Assembly: GCA_905182335.1 (NCBI GenBank)
Contig: CAJJBE010000002.1
Location: forward strand, 721,501-785,500
Source of the DNA: Flavobacteriales bacterium UBA4466
Lineage (GTDB): Bacteria; Bacteroidota; Bacteroidia; Flavobacteriales_D; Crocinitomicaceae
Direction: 5' to 3'
Length of the DNA: 64,000 nucleotides
Below are positions 48,896-59,399 of the stretch, one piece after another (position 1 is the stretch's first letter; every line of letters starts with the position of its first letter). Below the pieces are notes generated by a model, which searched no databases, was not told the DNA's origin, and was given only the letters and a program-made list of their open reading frames with translations. Position numbers and translations under genes: made by a program.

Positions 48896-50064
48896 ATGTT
48901 CTTTATTACCGAACCAGACATAAACTTCCGTATTAAAGGCTCAAGAGACCCTCTGGGTTTCCAGCCTATATGGCAAAAATTGGGTCGTAAGGTAATTAAG
49001 GATTTATCAACTGTATCTAGTAATATTCGAGATTTTCAATTGATGTCATTTGCATGGTATTTCTGGGGAGATAGGCCTGATAAAAATTTTATGGCTTTCT
49101 TTCTATAAATTCGAGCAAGCCTGCGCTTATACAAGAGAATTGTATTTCGAGAAAAGTGGTTACAACGGTAAAGGAATTCGTAAGTAAGCGAAGGAATGAC
49201 TTAAGCTTTAGATTGTCTACAAATAATGCTGACACCATATTAAGTAATCAAAAAACGTATGGGGTTTTTGGTAAATACAATCGTCCGTTTACTGAAATGC
49301 GAATTAAGTACCAAGATGATTTTATATCAGTTATGGAATCGGCCATTGACACGAAAACAGATTCAAAAAAACTCTTAGCGTTAGTGATAAGTTAATTACT
49401 GAGGATGTCGTAATTATTACGAAAGAGGAGTTGCAACCAATTGCTGATTTGTTAGCGGAATTATCTGATGAAGAAAAGCAATTTTATGAACGACTCATTC
49501 TGGAAACGCCAACACATAAATGTCAGAATGAACTCTATCATTTGTTTAAGAAAAATCCAGAATTAAGAGAAAATTCATTTCAATTATATCCGTTTATTGA
49601 ATCGGTATTAAAACATGATATAAGCACTCGAGTTAAAAGCATGTTTGGTAGAGATAAAAAACACGGAAAGCGTACTTTACGCTTACGCGAATCTGTTTCG
49701 GCATTTGCAAAGCAGGCCGGTTTGGCAATTGCGAGAGATAAACGCAGCAGGAGATATTTAATTACTTCCCTAAAAAGCAAGATTATGTCTTCGGAAAATC
49801 TGCAGTTTTAATTTTAAATGAAGAATTAGAATCACTAGCAGAAGATAAGTCAAAAATAGCATTGGCTGCCGTAAATAGGAATGAAACGGTGAGTAAAAGA
49901 AGAAACAATTCGCTTGGATAAAACAGGAAAAAGGAAAACTAGTGCGTTACTACGCAGATGGTGGTCGAGAAATATCCAAATTGGATGTTAACAATGCCTA
50001 TGAGAATAATTACTTTATTCCTACTTACATCAGTTTGTTTAATCAAATAGATCCTGTTACATGA
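48896..50064 (+). pseudogene. Unknown conserved protein of the PLD/SNF2 operon, frameshifted
   Basis: Pieces at 48896-49108, 49156-49395, 49431-49811 and about 49800-50064 read as one ~385-residue protein: 'FFITEPDINFRIKGSRDPLG', 'FQPIWQKLGRKVIKDLSTVS', 'NADTILSNQKTYGVFGKYNR', 'LLAELSDEEKQFYERLIL', ending 'NYFIPTYISLFNQIDPVT' with a TGA that overlaps the PLD gene ATG. I recall proteins with this opening beside PLD and SNF2-helicase genes in defence contexts but cannot name the family. At least three frameshifts and a stop in the 49.9-kb region. Confidence 0.6.
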
Positions 50065-52082
50065 AAACAGGAATACTCATAGAAGAATTAAAGGAACGCA
50101 TGGCTGGCCAAAAGGTGAAGAGCAGCCTTTTTTACTCGTTTAATTTCGATGCTCGTTTTTTTGAGAATTACATTCTTACTCAGTTTCTTTCGGATGTATC
50201 GTTTTCCAACAATGAGATTCAAAATGCAATCCTTTGGAAAAAGTACCAGAATGAGCTGCCACCAATAACTGTTTTTTGTGATTTTCATGCTAAAGGAACA
50301 ACAGGTCCTAGTTTAGCTTACAATGTTGTGCCCATTGCTTGGCCGTAAAAAGTCTGGAAGAAAACCTTGTTTTCATCCAAAGCAATCTTATATTTTACTC
50401 GAAGATTGGAGTTTAATTGTAATAGGAGGTTCTAACAATATTACACAATCAGCATGGTGCTCCAATATTGAGTGTGTTAACGTATTTCATTTTACCCCAT
50501 CATGCGAATGAAAATATAAGATACTTCCCAAGAACGCTAAAGGATAGATTTAAGCATTTGTGCAGGAATGTGCGCAGGGATGTTTTAACAAAAGAGCATA
50601 TTACTGAATCAGAGCAGAGTAATAGAAAGCTTTTTTAGTTCTATTAAATATACGGAGGAGGCAGAAACTCTATTCTTTAACAGTGGTGAAGAAATTAGAA
50701 CCTATCAAGAAAAGAAAGATGGCCTTCGCTCTTTTGATGTTTTTATAGATGGAATCAAACAAAAGTACAATGGTGGCGAACCCTTTGTAAAGGCAGAGGT
50801 TATCTCTCCATATTATTCTACAGGATTAAACCATTTTAATTCCTTAAGTGAGGTCCTCGGAACAGATCAAATTAAATTTTCAGTTCCTTTCGAAAATACA
50901 GATTACGTAGCCTTGGATGAAAGTATCTACAGGGATATAGAAGAAAGCTATGGATGGGGAAGATGCAGTTTTGATAACGGAAAAGCATTTCGATTTAATC
51001 ATAGTAAAGTTTACAGATTGCTCGGCAACCAAACGATGGTTAGTATAGTGGGTTCTGTAAACTGCACAGATGCAGCCTTTAGAGGAGTTGCTGATGGAGG
51101 CAATTACGAAACAGCTATTGCTTATGTTGATGATGCTGCAAAGTGGGTAGATCAATTAGAGGAAGTTGATGACGGCTCGTTTACATTTACAGAAGCCAAA
51201 GAAGAGGAGGGCTATGAAGATAACCGCATAGATGCTTTTAATCTTGAGTTTACCATAAATTGGAATGAATTAATGCTAACCGTAAAGAATAATAAGCCAA
51301 CTAAACAGAAAGGTCGAATAGTTTTAGAGGGTGTCTCTGATAAATATTTAAGCGATACTAAAACTATTACAACTATAATACTTACTCCTGAATTAGTCGC
51401 AATATTCGCAGACAATAGTTTGATAAAATTTAAACCAAGTGGAATAGATGGGTACTTGTATTATTACCCTACTCAAGTAGGAATCGAGCTAAAGCCATTC
51501 AGCTCGAAATACAACTTGAACGATGTCGAATTGCTAGAATTATGGCAAGAGCTGGACGAGGCAAATGATAAAGAATCGATGGGCAGATTGATAGATAGAT
51601 TCGTAGATCGTATTACTGATGAATTTGAGGAGGAGAAAGAGGATGAATTAGATGCAGCTAAAAGCTCCATAAACTTTATGGCTTCTCATTTATCTGGCTT
51701 ATTAAAATTGAAGGAAAAACTCTTCATGGAGCTACATAGGAAAACCGATCAAGAGATTCAAAAAAGGCGTATTTCATATTATTTATTATCCGACAACATT
51801 GACACATTAATTGGCTACCAAAGATTGATTGGTAAAATGAAAAAAAACGGTAGTATTAACATTGGTTTTTACTGGGTACTGTTAAAAATAATTGAAACGT
51901 ATTTCTACAAAAACAAAGAGGCTTCTAAAAGATTGGCTTCCGCTGAACTTAAAACATTGAAGAAATTAGCTTCATTAGTTACCAAGCAAATTAAGGTGGT
52001 GGATAAAGAGATGTTGGAGCAGGGCGTTGAAAGACGAAAACTGGAATGGTTAAATAAAACTTTGCTGTATGATTTTAAGTGA
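50061..52082 (+). pseudogene. Phospholipase-D-superfamily nuclease-like protein, frameshifted
   Basis: A ~670-residue protein in at least four frames (50061-50348, 50323-50511, about 50510-50636, 50640-52082). Two HKD-like sites are visible: 'CFHPKQSYILLEDWSLIVIG' with 'GSNNITQSAW', and 'FNHSKVYRLLG' with 'GSVNCTDAAF'. Both keep H-x-K and the G-S-x-N, the PLD nuclease signature. The C-terminal ~300 residues are helical/acidic and of unknown function. The start overlaps the preceding gene (ATGA) and the end overlaps the helicase by 14 bp. At least three indels, so inactive as read. Confidence 0.75.
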
Positions 52083-55064
52083 GCAGGAAGCAAGGAAAAT
52101 AATCAATCTTAATCCGAAAGTATTAATAGATGTTGATATTGCTGAACGTCAATTTGAAGTGATTGTAAAAGGGTTTAATCATTTAAACCAAAGCAAGAAT
52201 AACTTTCTATACATAGCCGATGAAGTTGGTTTAGGGAAGACATATGTAGCTCTGGGGATAGCTTCACTATTAAGACATTTCTCAAGTAATAAAGAACATT
52301 ACAAAGATTGCATCATTGTTCCTAAAAAGAACCTTCAATCAAAATGGAGAAAGGAGCTTAGAAATTTCATTTCTAACAATTACCTATTGGAATGCAACAT
52401 AGTTAAAACACCACTGGGTACTTCCGTTGGTTTATGTGAAGATGAGAATATTCATCCGAGATTAGAATATGTTGATCGGGAAAATCCTTCTTATGAAATA
52501 TTCCGAAATTCATCCTTTAGTATTTCTGCTAGTAGTGATGATTGGAAGCTCAAATTACTTGACCAATTACCAGAGTCAGTTGCCTATATATTTAAGGCGG
52601 CTATAAAGCGTTTTAGATATAATGAAGGAGAGGTTATGTTGCGCAGACTATATGCGTACCTGCTTAATATAACCATGCCTGATTTTGATCTGCTAATTGT
52701 TGATGAAGCGCATAATTTCAAGCATGGAATAGAAGGTGATGTATCGTATAGAAACCAAGTTGTAAGTCGATTGATGGGGGTGATTTATGCAGAAGATGAA
52801 GCCATTTTTAATGAGTTCCCCGAACTAAAAGAGAAACTAAAGCCGCTTTCAGGTAAAGTGATTTTACTATCAGCTACTCCTTTGGATAACGGAGTTTATG
52901 AAATTGCGAACCAGCTCGATTGTTTTTTACCCAATCACCCGTATCGTAATCTTGAAGCTGAGCTTAAATCCAAACGATTAAAAGCAGATCTAGGAACGTT
53001 TATGATTCGTGGTGTGATGAACATCAAGTTAAGTGGTGAGTCTATGAGTAGGAATCGCTATAGGCATGAACATAGAAATGGTAACGTACTTAAGGAAATT
53101 GATGCACCTGTTCAAACCATATCAGATCCATTTGATGCTGCAATGATTGCAATGCTGCAATTTAAAACGCTCGAGCAGATAAATAGCTCCAAAAACAATT
53201 CTTTTGAGATTGGTATGCTGGCTGGTTTTGAATCATTCAAGATAGCGGAAGCCAATGATAAAGAGTTTGAAGATTCAAATAAGCGAGATCAAAATCAATC
53301 GGTTGATGCCAATGTAATATCGAGTATTGCGAATTCTTATTATCGATGAATTCAAACAATACCTTCCGCATCCAAAACAAGACAACCTGGTTACCGAGGT
53401 TTACAACGAAATGTTGAAAGGCAATAAATCGTTGATTTTTGTAAGGAGGATTGCATCGGTTAATGAACTAGAAAAGCGAATGATTCATTTGTTTGAAGAA
53501 AATCAGGCGAAGAAAATTGACCTTTACAAGAGGCAAGGAAATCAGATTATTTCTAAAATGCTAAAAGCATTCCACTCAAGAAAAGATGCGATTGCCGAAA
53601 GTGATATACTTGATTTGGCCTCATCGAGATTGAAAGAATATCATTTCAATCAATTAGAAGTTCATATTCCTCACAAAGAATGGCCTATTGAACTTAGATG
53701 AGATAAAACAAAGATTGATTGATTTACTGGATCATGTTTCGGGTACTGAATTAGGAGATAAACTAGATGCTCAGTTAAAAGGACACCTTAGCCGGTCAAC
53801 AATTCGTTCGAAGTACCGTGAATTGCTTTTCGATTTGATTCAGGAGTTTTCGAATTGGAAAAACACAGATGAATTGGCTGATGGTGAGAAAGAAGAGCAA
53901 ACGAGGTATTTTTTCCTAAATTATTTTAGTAGCAAACAGTATATTGAAGGATACCGTTTTAAAAAGAGATTGACTACTAAAGATTGGTTTAGATATAACT
54001 ACTATTACCTAACAGAGATAGAAGGTCTTGGAATCAAAGGCAAAGAATTTAATTTACCTGTTTCATATGATGAGAAAGTAAAAACGGAAGCGAATAGAAT
54101 AGACTTTATTAACGATAGGATAATAGAATCGCTTGCAATAAGTGGAATAGGGGTCGAAGTGGATGAGAGTTACAAGAAAAGAACATTTTTCAACTGTCTT
54201 TTCGATGGGGTTTTACATAAAGAATTTGAGAATTGGATTGATGAAAAATGGAAATCTAATGACCTTGAGTATTTAATAGTTGAGCTGAATACTTTACAGG
54301 AAATTTTAAGAGGAGTTTTTAGAAACGGTTCTGGTCTATTACCCTGTTTTATTGCTGATGCCCATGACGGAGAATTCGAGGAAGTCATAATTCAAGTATT
54401 AAAAGATTCGTTTCCTGAAGTAATAGAAGAAATCAGAACGATTTTGATTGATTTTGATAAAATCGTCTCCGTTAATTTCTCCGATAGATCAAAGATTAGA
54501 TACGCAATGTACAATCAGGCTCCTGTTGTTCCGGCAAGTGGCGAGCACAGTAAAGATGTTAGTGGAATTGCCACTCAGTTTAGAATGCCGGGGTTTCCTT
54601 ATGTAGTTATTACTACGGATGTATTGAAAGAAGGTGAAGATTTACATACTTATTGTTCCGATATATATCATTATGGGATTGCTTGGAACCCTTCTGATAT
54701 GGAACAAAGAACGGGTAGGATAGATAGAATTAACTCCAAGAGTTATTTCAAGTTAAAAGAAGCGAAAGAAGTGACGTTTGATAATTCTCTGCATGTTTTT
54801 TATCCTTATTTATCGGACACATTGGAGGTAAATCAGGTTGCTAAGGTCTTTAAAAAGATGAACGCTTTTATTGATACTTTTTATGATGTCACAATCAAAA
54901 TTGAAAAGGAATCAACCACTTCTTCCGATGAAATAGTTAGCCATATACCGCCTCAAATTAAAAGGCAACTTAGTTCAAAATATGATTATGACACCTTTGA
55001 GATTGAATATGATTCAAAGGAACAGCTAGAAATATTGCAGGGTACAGGAGTATCAAGGGAATGA
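52069..55064 (+). pseudogene. SNF2-like superfamily 2 helicase, two frameshifts
   Basis: Three frames (52069-53349, 53327-53701, 53688-55064) join into a ~998-residue helicase. Motif I 'YIADEVGLGKTYVALGIASL', motif II 'LLIVDEAHNFKHG', motif III 'VILLSATPLDNG', then in the last piece 'VVITTDVLKEGEDLHTYCSD' and motif VI 'PSDMEQRTGRIDRINSK'. This is the RapA/HepA-like layout seen in DISARM-, Dpd- and other defence-associated helicases. The shifts lie near 53335 and 53690; both would need only a single-base change to restore the frame. Confidence 0.82.
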
Positions 55065-55077
55065 CTTAAAAAATATT

Positions 55078-55410
55078 ATGTTGACGCTGCAAAATTCCAT
55101 TAAATCTAGTTATGATGGTTTTGTTGTAGATCCTAAGTTAAGCGTTGATGGTTTAAGATTGTCGGGTAATGTAATTGTGAATAATAGGAGAGGCCCTTTT
55201 AAAGTGACATTCATCAAGGGGAAAGCATTTAGCGAAATGTCTATTGTAATTGACTCTATTATTTCTAAATCAGCTGAGATTAGACGAAAGTCCGATAGAG
55301 AAGATATACAGGATTTATTGTCTAAAGAAAATTTACTCTTAGTAGAGGAGAGTGAACTTCTTCTTACAAGAGGATTGTATAATATCAATACTTCGAACTT
55401 CAGAATCTAA
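55078..55410 (+). CDS. Small protein at the end of the PLD/SNF2 operon
   Basis: 110 residues, 13 bp after the helicase. 'LTLQNSIKSSYDGFVVDPKL', 'VNNRRGPFKVTFIKGKAFSE' and a helical C-terminus. No recognised family. Tight spacing says it belongs to the operon; its intact frame contrasts with the three decayed genes before it. Confidence 0.6.
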   Translation: MLTLQNSIKSSYDGFVVDPKLSVDGLRLSGNVIVNNRRGPFKVTFIKGKAFSEMSIVIDSIISKSAEIRRKSDREDIQDLLSKENLLLVEESELLLTRGLYNINTSNFRI

Positions 55411-55509
55411 TATCAAAATTGAAAACCATAATCCAAATAGCCGATGACATAGAAGGGAAATTATACTGGGGGTGATTTGTCAGATAATATTTAATACACT
55501 TTATTGACA

Positions 55510-55638
55510 TTATTTGATAATTCTTGTATCCCAAAGACTTCTTACTTCAATGGATTTAATCAAGGCATCGATATCCGTGTCCCAATCTACACGCAGCGTA
55601 ATGGTTTTGGACCACTTGATGGAAAGGTGATAATCCAT
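55510..55638 (-). CDS. Possible small protein, 42 aa
   Basis: ATG at 55638, stop at 55510: 'MDYHLSIKWSKTITLRVDWD', 'IDALIKSIEVRSLWDTRIIK'. Compact alternating pattern compatible with a folded small protein. It is the only candidate in the 290 bp between the defence operon and the next genes. No family recognised. Confidence 0.3.
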   Translation of the reverse strand: MDYHLSIKWSKTITLRVDWDTDIDALIKSIEVRSLWDTRIIK

Positions 55639-55700
55639 TATTAAAGCATGTAATAAACTTAATTAATATATTTAGGTGAAACTTATTAATTATCTATTTA

Positions 55701-55907
55701 TTAATATTTTATGTGTTTATTAAGTTTGTTTTGGTTTTCGTTAATTTGTTGCTGCTTGTATTGTAATACAAGTACCCCAACAAGTAGGACACAACCGATA
55801 GCTACTATTGCAGGGATCAAATTATTTGTTGTTTGATTCGTACTGTATTCTGGGGTGTAATTATTCGTGGTTATTGGGCTGATTCTGCTTACTTCTTGTA
55901 CGATCAT
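55701..55907 (-). CDS. Small single-pass membrane protein
   Basis: 68 residues: a Thr/Asn-rich N-terminus, a membrane segment 'LIPAIVAIGCVLLVGVLVLQ' (about residues 29-49) and a basic/polar C-terminal tail 'YKQQQINENQNKLNKH'. It overlaps the 3' end of the zinc-ribbon gene upstream by 47 bp, so the two are translationally linked. Function unknown; part of the mobility module by position. Confidence 0.5.
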   Translation of the reverse strand: MIVQEVSRISPITTNNYTPEYSTNQTTNNLIPAIVAIGCVLLVGVLVLQYKQQQINENQNKLNKHIKY

Positions 55908-56271
55908 GGGTTTCTGTTTTGTTGATTAAAAATTCTGTTTTACTTATTTGTCTATAGCCATAATCTTCGATACATATCCATTTGCTTTCTGGATTTTTAG
56001 GATCAAAGTTATATGTGTAGTAACAATCTCTTTTAAAGTTATTTTCATACATAGTGTCTATACCCATTGGATGGATGCCTTTAGATAGGGGGTATAGGGC
56101 TTGAAGACATTTGTATGTTGATTTAGTGTTGTTGATGCGTTTGCTCATTCCTCCGAATAGCTTTTTGTTTTGCGCATTATTGTATGCTGATCTATGGGTG
56201 TCACAACAAAATTCTTTATCAGTTCTGCCGATTATTTCTTCATAACAGCTTGTTAGTTTACATTTTAGCAT
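55861..56271 (-). CDS. Small protein with an N-terminal Cys cluster
   Basis: From the ATG at 56271 the product is 136 residues. It opens 'MLKCKLTSCYEEIIGRTDKE' followed by 'FCCDTHRSAYNNAQNKK', which fits a small zinc ribbon common in Bacteroidota ('C..C...I.GR.DK.FC...CR.A..N.QN') with Cys/His variations. The rest is polar, with 'YTYNFDPKNPESKWICIEDY' near residue 90. Divergent from the MerR-like gene (65 bp between starts). An upstream ATG at 56304 is possible. Confidence 0.55.
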   Translation of the reverse strand: MLKCKLTSCYEEIIGRTDKEFCCDTHRSAYNNAQNKKLFGGMSKRINNTKSTYKCLQALYPLSKGIHPMGIDTMYENNFKRDCYYTYNFDPKNPESKWICIEDYGYRQISKTEFLINKTETHDRTRSKQNQPNNHE

Positions 56272-56336
56272 AAACAAAAATATAATATTCATATAGGTAA
56301 TCAAAATTATATGAGGAATATTTGTAGTTTTGTTTT

Positions 56337-57260
56337 ATGACAAACGGACAGGACAAGGATTTAGAAAAGCTATTGGCAAGTGGAAAGCACCTTGCTGCTA
56401 CGTATCCAGATATTTTTAAAGAAATTAATGAACCAAGATATTCTATTGGTGACATTGGATTAAATTCTCGGGTATTAAATTATTGGGAGAAAAAAGGTCT
56501 TTTTTTAAAAGAACATGATCCAAGAAAAAGGAAAAAATTTGATTTGGTTGATTCCGTATGGATGAAAATGATTCAAAAGCTGCGACAATTTGATATATCA
56601 TTGGTCGCGATAAATAACATAAAGAACCTGCTTGTCAGTAGGCCTGAAATTAATGAATCAAATAAGGATGCGATAGAAAAAGTTGTATTGGATTTGTGTT
56701 CAGAAGATGACCGGGTTGCAGCACGTTTGTTTGTGCAATCAAAAGAATTTTCCACTATGATGGAAAAGATAGAGCTAAATCTTCTTCAAGTCGTGGTCAT
56801 GGATGTAATTCTTCTAAGAAATCAATACAGCTTTTTGATTAATGCAGAGGGCGAATTGATGCCGTTTAAGATTAATGAACTTGAATTTTTAATGCAACAG
56901 GAAGAATGGAGAAAATTATTCTCCAATTCGCATGTGTCTATTTCAGTGAACGAATTGTTAGAGGGTTTAGTTCATGAGCTTGGGGAGGTAGAAGCTTCCA
57001 ATGTTAAGATCTTAAGTGAGGATGAGATGCAAGTGCTAAGCGCATTAAAGGAAGATGGAGTTAAAACAGTGGAGATTAATATTTCTCAAGACGGTAGTAG
57101 AAAGGCAGAGAAAATCATTTTAACAAAAAGTGAGGCTATAGATGGCTCGAAAAGAATGAGTGAATTAATGCTCAGAAATAAATATGAGGATATCACAGTT
57201 AAATCCGAGAATGGAAAGATTGTCTATTGCGAACGAAAAGAAAAACGAAAATTAAACTAA
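56337..57260 (+). CDS. MerR-type helix-turn-helix protein of the recombinase module
   Basis: 307 residues. A winged-helix MerR-type domain lies at about 35-105: 'PRYSIGDIGLNSRVLNYWEK', 'KGLFLKEHDPRKRKKFDLVD' and 'IQKLRQFDISLVAINNIKNL'. The C-terminal ~200 residues are unrecognised and probably helical. It sits just upstream of the small overlapping gene and the serine recombinase, so it may control recombinase expression or act as a directionality factor (inference). No metal-binding cysteines of classical MerR regulators. Confidence 0.7.
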   Translation: MTNGQDKDLEKLLASGKHLAATYPDIFKEINEPRYSIGDIGLNSRVLNYWEKKGLFLKEHDPRKRKKFDLVDSVWMKMIQKLRQFDISLVAINNIKNLLVSRPEINESNKDAIEKVVLDLCSEDDRVAARLFVQSKEFSTMMEKIELNLLQVVVMDVILLRNQYSFLINAEGELMPFKINELEFLMQQEEWRKLFSNSHVSISVNELLEGLVHELGEVEASNVKILSEDEMQVLSALKEDGVKTVEINISQDGSRKAEKIILTKSEAIDGSKRMSELMLRNKYEDITVKSENGKIVYCERKEKRKLN

Positions 57261-57340
57261 GGCACTGAAGTCCTCAGGCCAATTGAATACAGCTGAAGCT
57301 ATCTGAATTACAGAGGTGGAAGACATCATCGAATGTCGTG

Positions 57341-57511
57341 TTGAAAAATAAAAAGTGTAAACAGATTTTAGAATCTGACGGTAACAAATACAGTAATGAA
57401 GAAGCTCAACTTATAACAGGGTTTCTATTGAAATTGGCAGAGAATACGGTCAATAATTTTAAAAGCCCCATCAATGAAAAAAGCGATAATAATGGCTCGG
57501 GTATCGAGTGA
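57341..57511 (+). CDS. Small protein overlapping the recombinase start
   Basis: 56 residues from TTG 57341: 'MKNKKCKQILESDGNKYSNE', 'EAQLITGFLLKLAENTVNNF', 'KSPINEKSDNNGSGIE'. Proteins of this shape ('..C..IL...G..YS.EE...I..FL..LAE') often precede site-specific recombinase genes in Bacteroidota to my recollection. It overlaps the recombinase by 38 bp in another frame, suggesting coupled translation. Confidence 0.6.
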   Translation: MKNKKCKQILESDGNKYSNEEAQLITGFLLKLAENTVNNFKSPINEKSDNNGSGIE

Positions 57512-59075
57512 TGAGCAAGCGAAGGGATATTCTCTTGGGATTCAAGAGGATTCTTTGCGTAAGCATTGTGAAGTCAATAACATTGAAATAGTCCAGGCTT
57601 TTAAAGAGGATCATTCTGCAAAGAATTTTGACCGTCCTGAATGGCAGAAGTTGTTAAAGTATCTGCGTTCAAATAGAAAGAATGTAGATTACGTATTATT
57701 TACTTCATGGGATAGATTTTCTAGAAATATCACTGATGCTCTTATTCAAATTAGAAATCTAAAGAAATTAGATGTAGAAATTAGGGCTATAGAACAACCA
57801 ATTGATATTAGCATTCCTGAAAACAAGGCTATACTCGCCATGTATTTGGCGATGCCTGAAATTGATAACGACAGAAGATCAATAAAAATACGCGGAGGTG
57901 TTCGTGCAGCTCTCAAATCAGGTCGTTTATCTCGAATGGCTCCAAGAGGCTATAAGAATGTTAGGGACGAGAATAATAAGCCGCTCATTGTTCCATCTGA
58001 AAATGCAAAGTATATCAAGCACTTATTCAAAGAGGTAGCAAAGGGTAGAACCCAGGCTGAGATTAGGGAGGAACTTAAATTAAAGGGGTTTACTATTAGC
58101 TGTAATGGTTCATCTGTTATTCTACGAAACGAAATCTACATGGGAAAAGTCGTTGTTCCAGCAGAAGGTGACGAACCCAGAGAAGTGATAGAGGGAATAC
58201 ACAATGGAATTGTAAGTGAAAAGCTCTTCTATAAGGTTCAGGAATTACTTGAAATTAATTTAATCGAAAGAAATAAACCGAAAGCGATGACACGCAAGGA
58301 CAACTTGCCCTTGCGTGGTTCTGTGCGTTGTTCTAAATGTCAGAAAAAAATGACAGGAAGTGGGTCAAGGGGTAAACTTGGTAAAAAGTATTTCTATTAC
58401 CATTGCAATGAATGCGGTGACGAAAGATATAGGGCAGAGAAGGCCAATAAATTAATGGAAGAAGTATTGGCTCAGTTTAAGTTTAAAAAGGGCGTAGTCA
58501 AGCTCTATGAGGAACTAGTGACGTATATCTACAAGCATAATGACAAAGACAACACCGGAGACTTGATAAAATTGAAGAAATCTATTGATAAGCAGAAATC
58601 AAGAATTAATAATCTTCAGGATTTACTAATGGATGGGGTAGTGGATCAGGATGCGTTTCAATCTATGAATAAACGTTACAAAGATGAGCTGATTGTGTTG
58701 CAAAATAAACAGCATAATTTGAGTTCAAATAAGCTCAATTTGACCAAATATTTGCGAAAAGGAGTGGGTGTTCTTTCAAAAATGTCGAACCCCTACAAAG
58801 CCTCATCAGTACTGGGGAAGCAGCAGATTCTGAAAGCAATCTTTCCCTTTGACTTCGAAATCGTAAATGAAAAATGTCGAACCCCGCGAATCAATGAGGT
58901 GCTACGTCTAATGCTTAGTATTGACGGGGATTCTGGGAAAATAAAAAAGGGAGAACTCTTTAAAAATTTAGAGCTCTCCCTTTCAGTGGAGTCGGAGGGA
59001 GACTTATCGAACTTTTTGGAAGATGATTTAAAATTAATCACCAACTGTTATTATTGCTTTGCTACAACTATATAA
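57474..59075 (+). CDS. Large serine recombinase
   Basis: 533 residues. Resolvase catalytic domain with the nucleophile Ser in 'ARVSSDEQAKGYSLGIQEDS' and 'FTSWDRFSRN'; recombinase domain from about 150; zinc ribbon 'VRCSKCQKKMTGSGSRGKLG', 'YYHCNECGDE'; coiled coil about 355-420. Intact, so potentially active. The final ~30 codons lie in repeat copy 2: from 58986 the C-terminus is the A/D variant 'SEGDLSNFLEDDLKLITNCY', whereas the second tail at 62806 encodes a different end. The native C-terminus is therefore uncertain. Large serine recombinases catalyse one-way attP x attB integration. Confidence 0.9.
   Translation: MKKAIIMARVSSDEQAKGYSLGIQEDSLRKHCEVNNIEIVQAFKEDHSAKNFDRPEWQKLLKYLRSNRKNVDYVLFTSWDRFSRNITDALIQIRNLKKLDVEIRAIEQPIDISIPENKAILAMYLAMPEIDNDRRSIKIRGGVRAALKSGRLSRMAPRGYKNVRDENNKPLIVPSENAKYIKHLFKEVAKGRTQAEIREELKLKGFTISCNGSSVILRNEIYMGKVVVPAEGDEPREVIEGIHNGIVSEKLFYKVQELLEINLIERNKPKAMTRKDNLPLRGSVRCSKCQKKMTGSGSRGKLGKKYFYYHCNECGDERYRAEKANKLMEEVLAQFKFKKGVVKLYEELVTYIYKHNDKDNTGDLIKLKKSIDKQKSRINNLQDLLMDGVVDQDAFQSMNKRYKDELIVLQNKQHNLSSNKLNLTKYLRKGVGVLSKMSNPYKASSVLGKQQILKAIFPFDFEIVNEKCRTPRINEVLRLMLSIDGDSGKIKKGELFKNLELSLSVESEGDLSNFLEDDLKLITNCYYCFATTI
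58946..58983 (-). terminator. Hairpin within the recombinase 3' end, terminator for leftward transcription
   Basis: aaagggaga (58946-58954) pairs with tctcccttt (58975-58983), with further inner pairing. On the leftward strand it is followed by TTTTTTATTTT, a good intrinsic terminator for the SPFH operon reading in from the right. It lies inside the recombinase coding sequence, 2 bp before the attachment-like motif, and recurs before copy E (62766-62803). Confidence 0.65.
58986..59050 (+). other. Recombinase-tail / putative attachment sequence, copy D
   Basis: Identical to copy A. Here it is translated as the end of the intact recombinase gene. It lies exactly at the repeat boundary, so the join recombinase/SPFH island was made at or near this sequence. 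Confidence 0.6.
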
Positions 59076-59395
59076 TAGCTGATTAGGATAAAAACGAGCA
59101 GTAAAATGCCGTTTGTAATAATGTAAGCAACTTGGGAAAAAGGGAAGTAAACAAATCCAATATTACTTATTAGTGCAATAAAGAAAAAGACCATTGCAAG
59201 TGCTCTTACATTAGTACCTGTTCTTTTATAGTCATAAGAAACGCCTATAGCACTAATTAAAGTGACTGCCACAAACAGAAAACTTCCCAGCCCAATCAGT
59301 TCTTTATTTAGTCCGATTGTAAAAGAATACATACCAAATGCTATTAGCGCGGCCATTGCTAAGGCTATTAAAGCGGGAACAAATTTTAATTTCAT
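59051..59395 (-). CDS. Small four-helix membrane protein (copy 2)
   Basis: Product identical to 28648-28992: four hydrophobic segments and no soluble domain. Its 3' end is convergent with and slightly separated from the recombinase stop at 59075 (25-bp overlap of coding sequence), an odd arrangement created by the duplication joint. Confidence 0.75.
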   Translation of the reverse strand: MKLKFVPALIALAMAALIAFGMYSFTIGLNKELIGLGSFLFVAVTLISAIGVSYDYKRTGTNVRALAMVFFFIALISNIGFVYFPFSQVAYIITNGILLLVFILISYYIVVAKQ

Positions 59396-59399
59396 AAGT

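Noticed and set aside
48733-55410. Assigning the PLD/SNF2 operon to DISARM or Dpd
   Set aside because: No methylase, DUF1998 protein, DpdA-like transglycosylase or other hallmark genes are present; shared domains alone are not enough.
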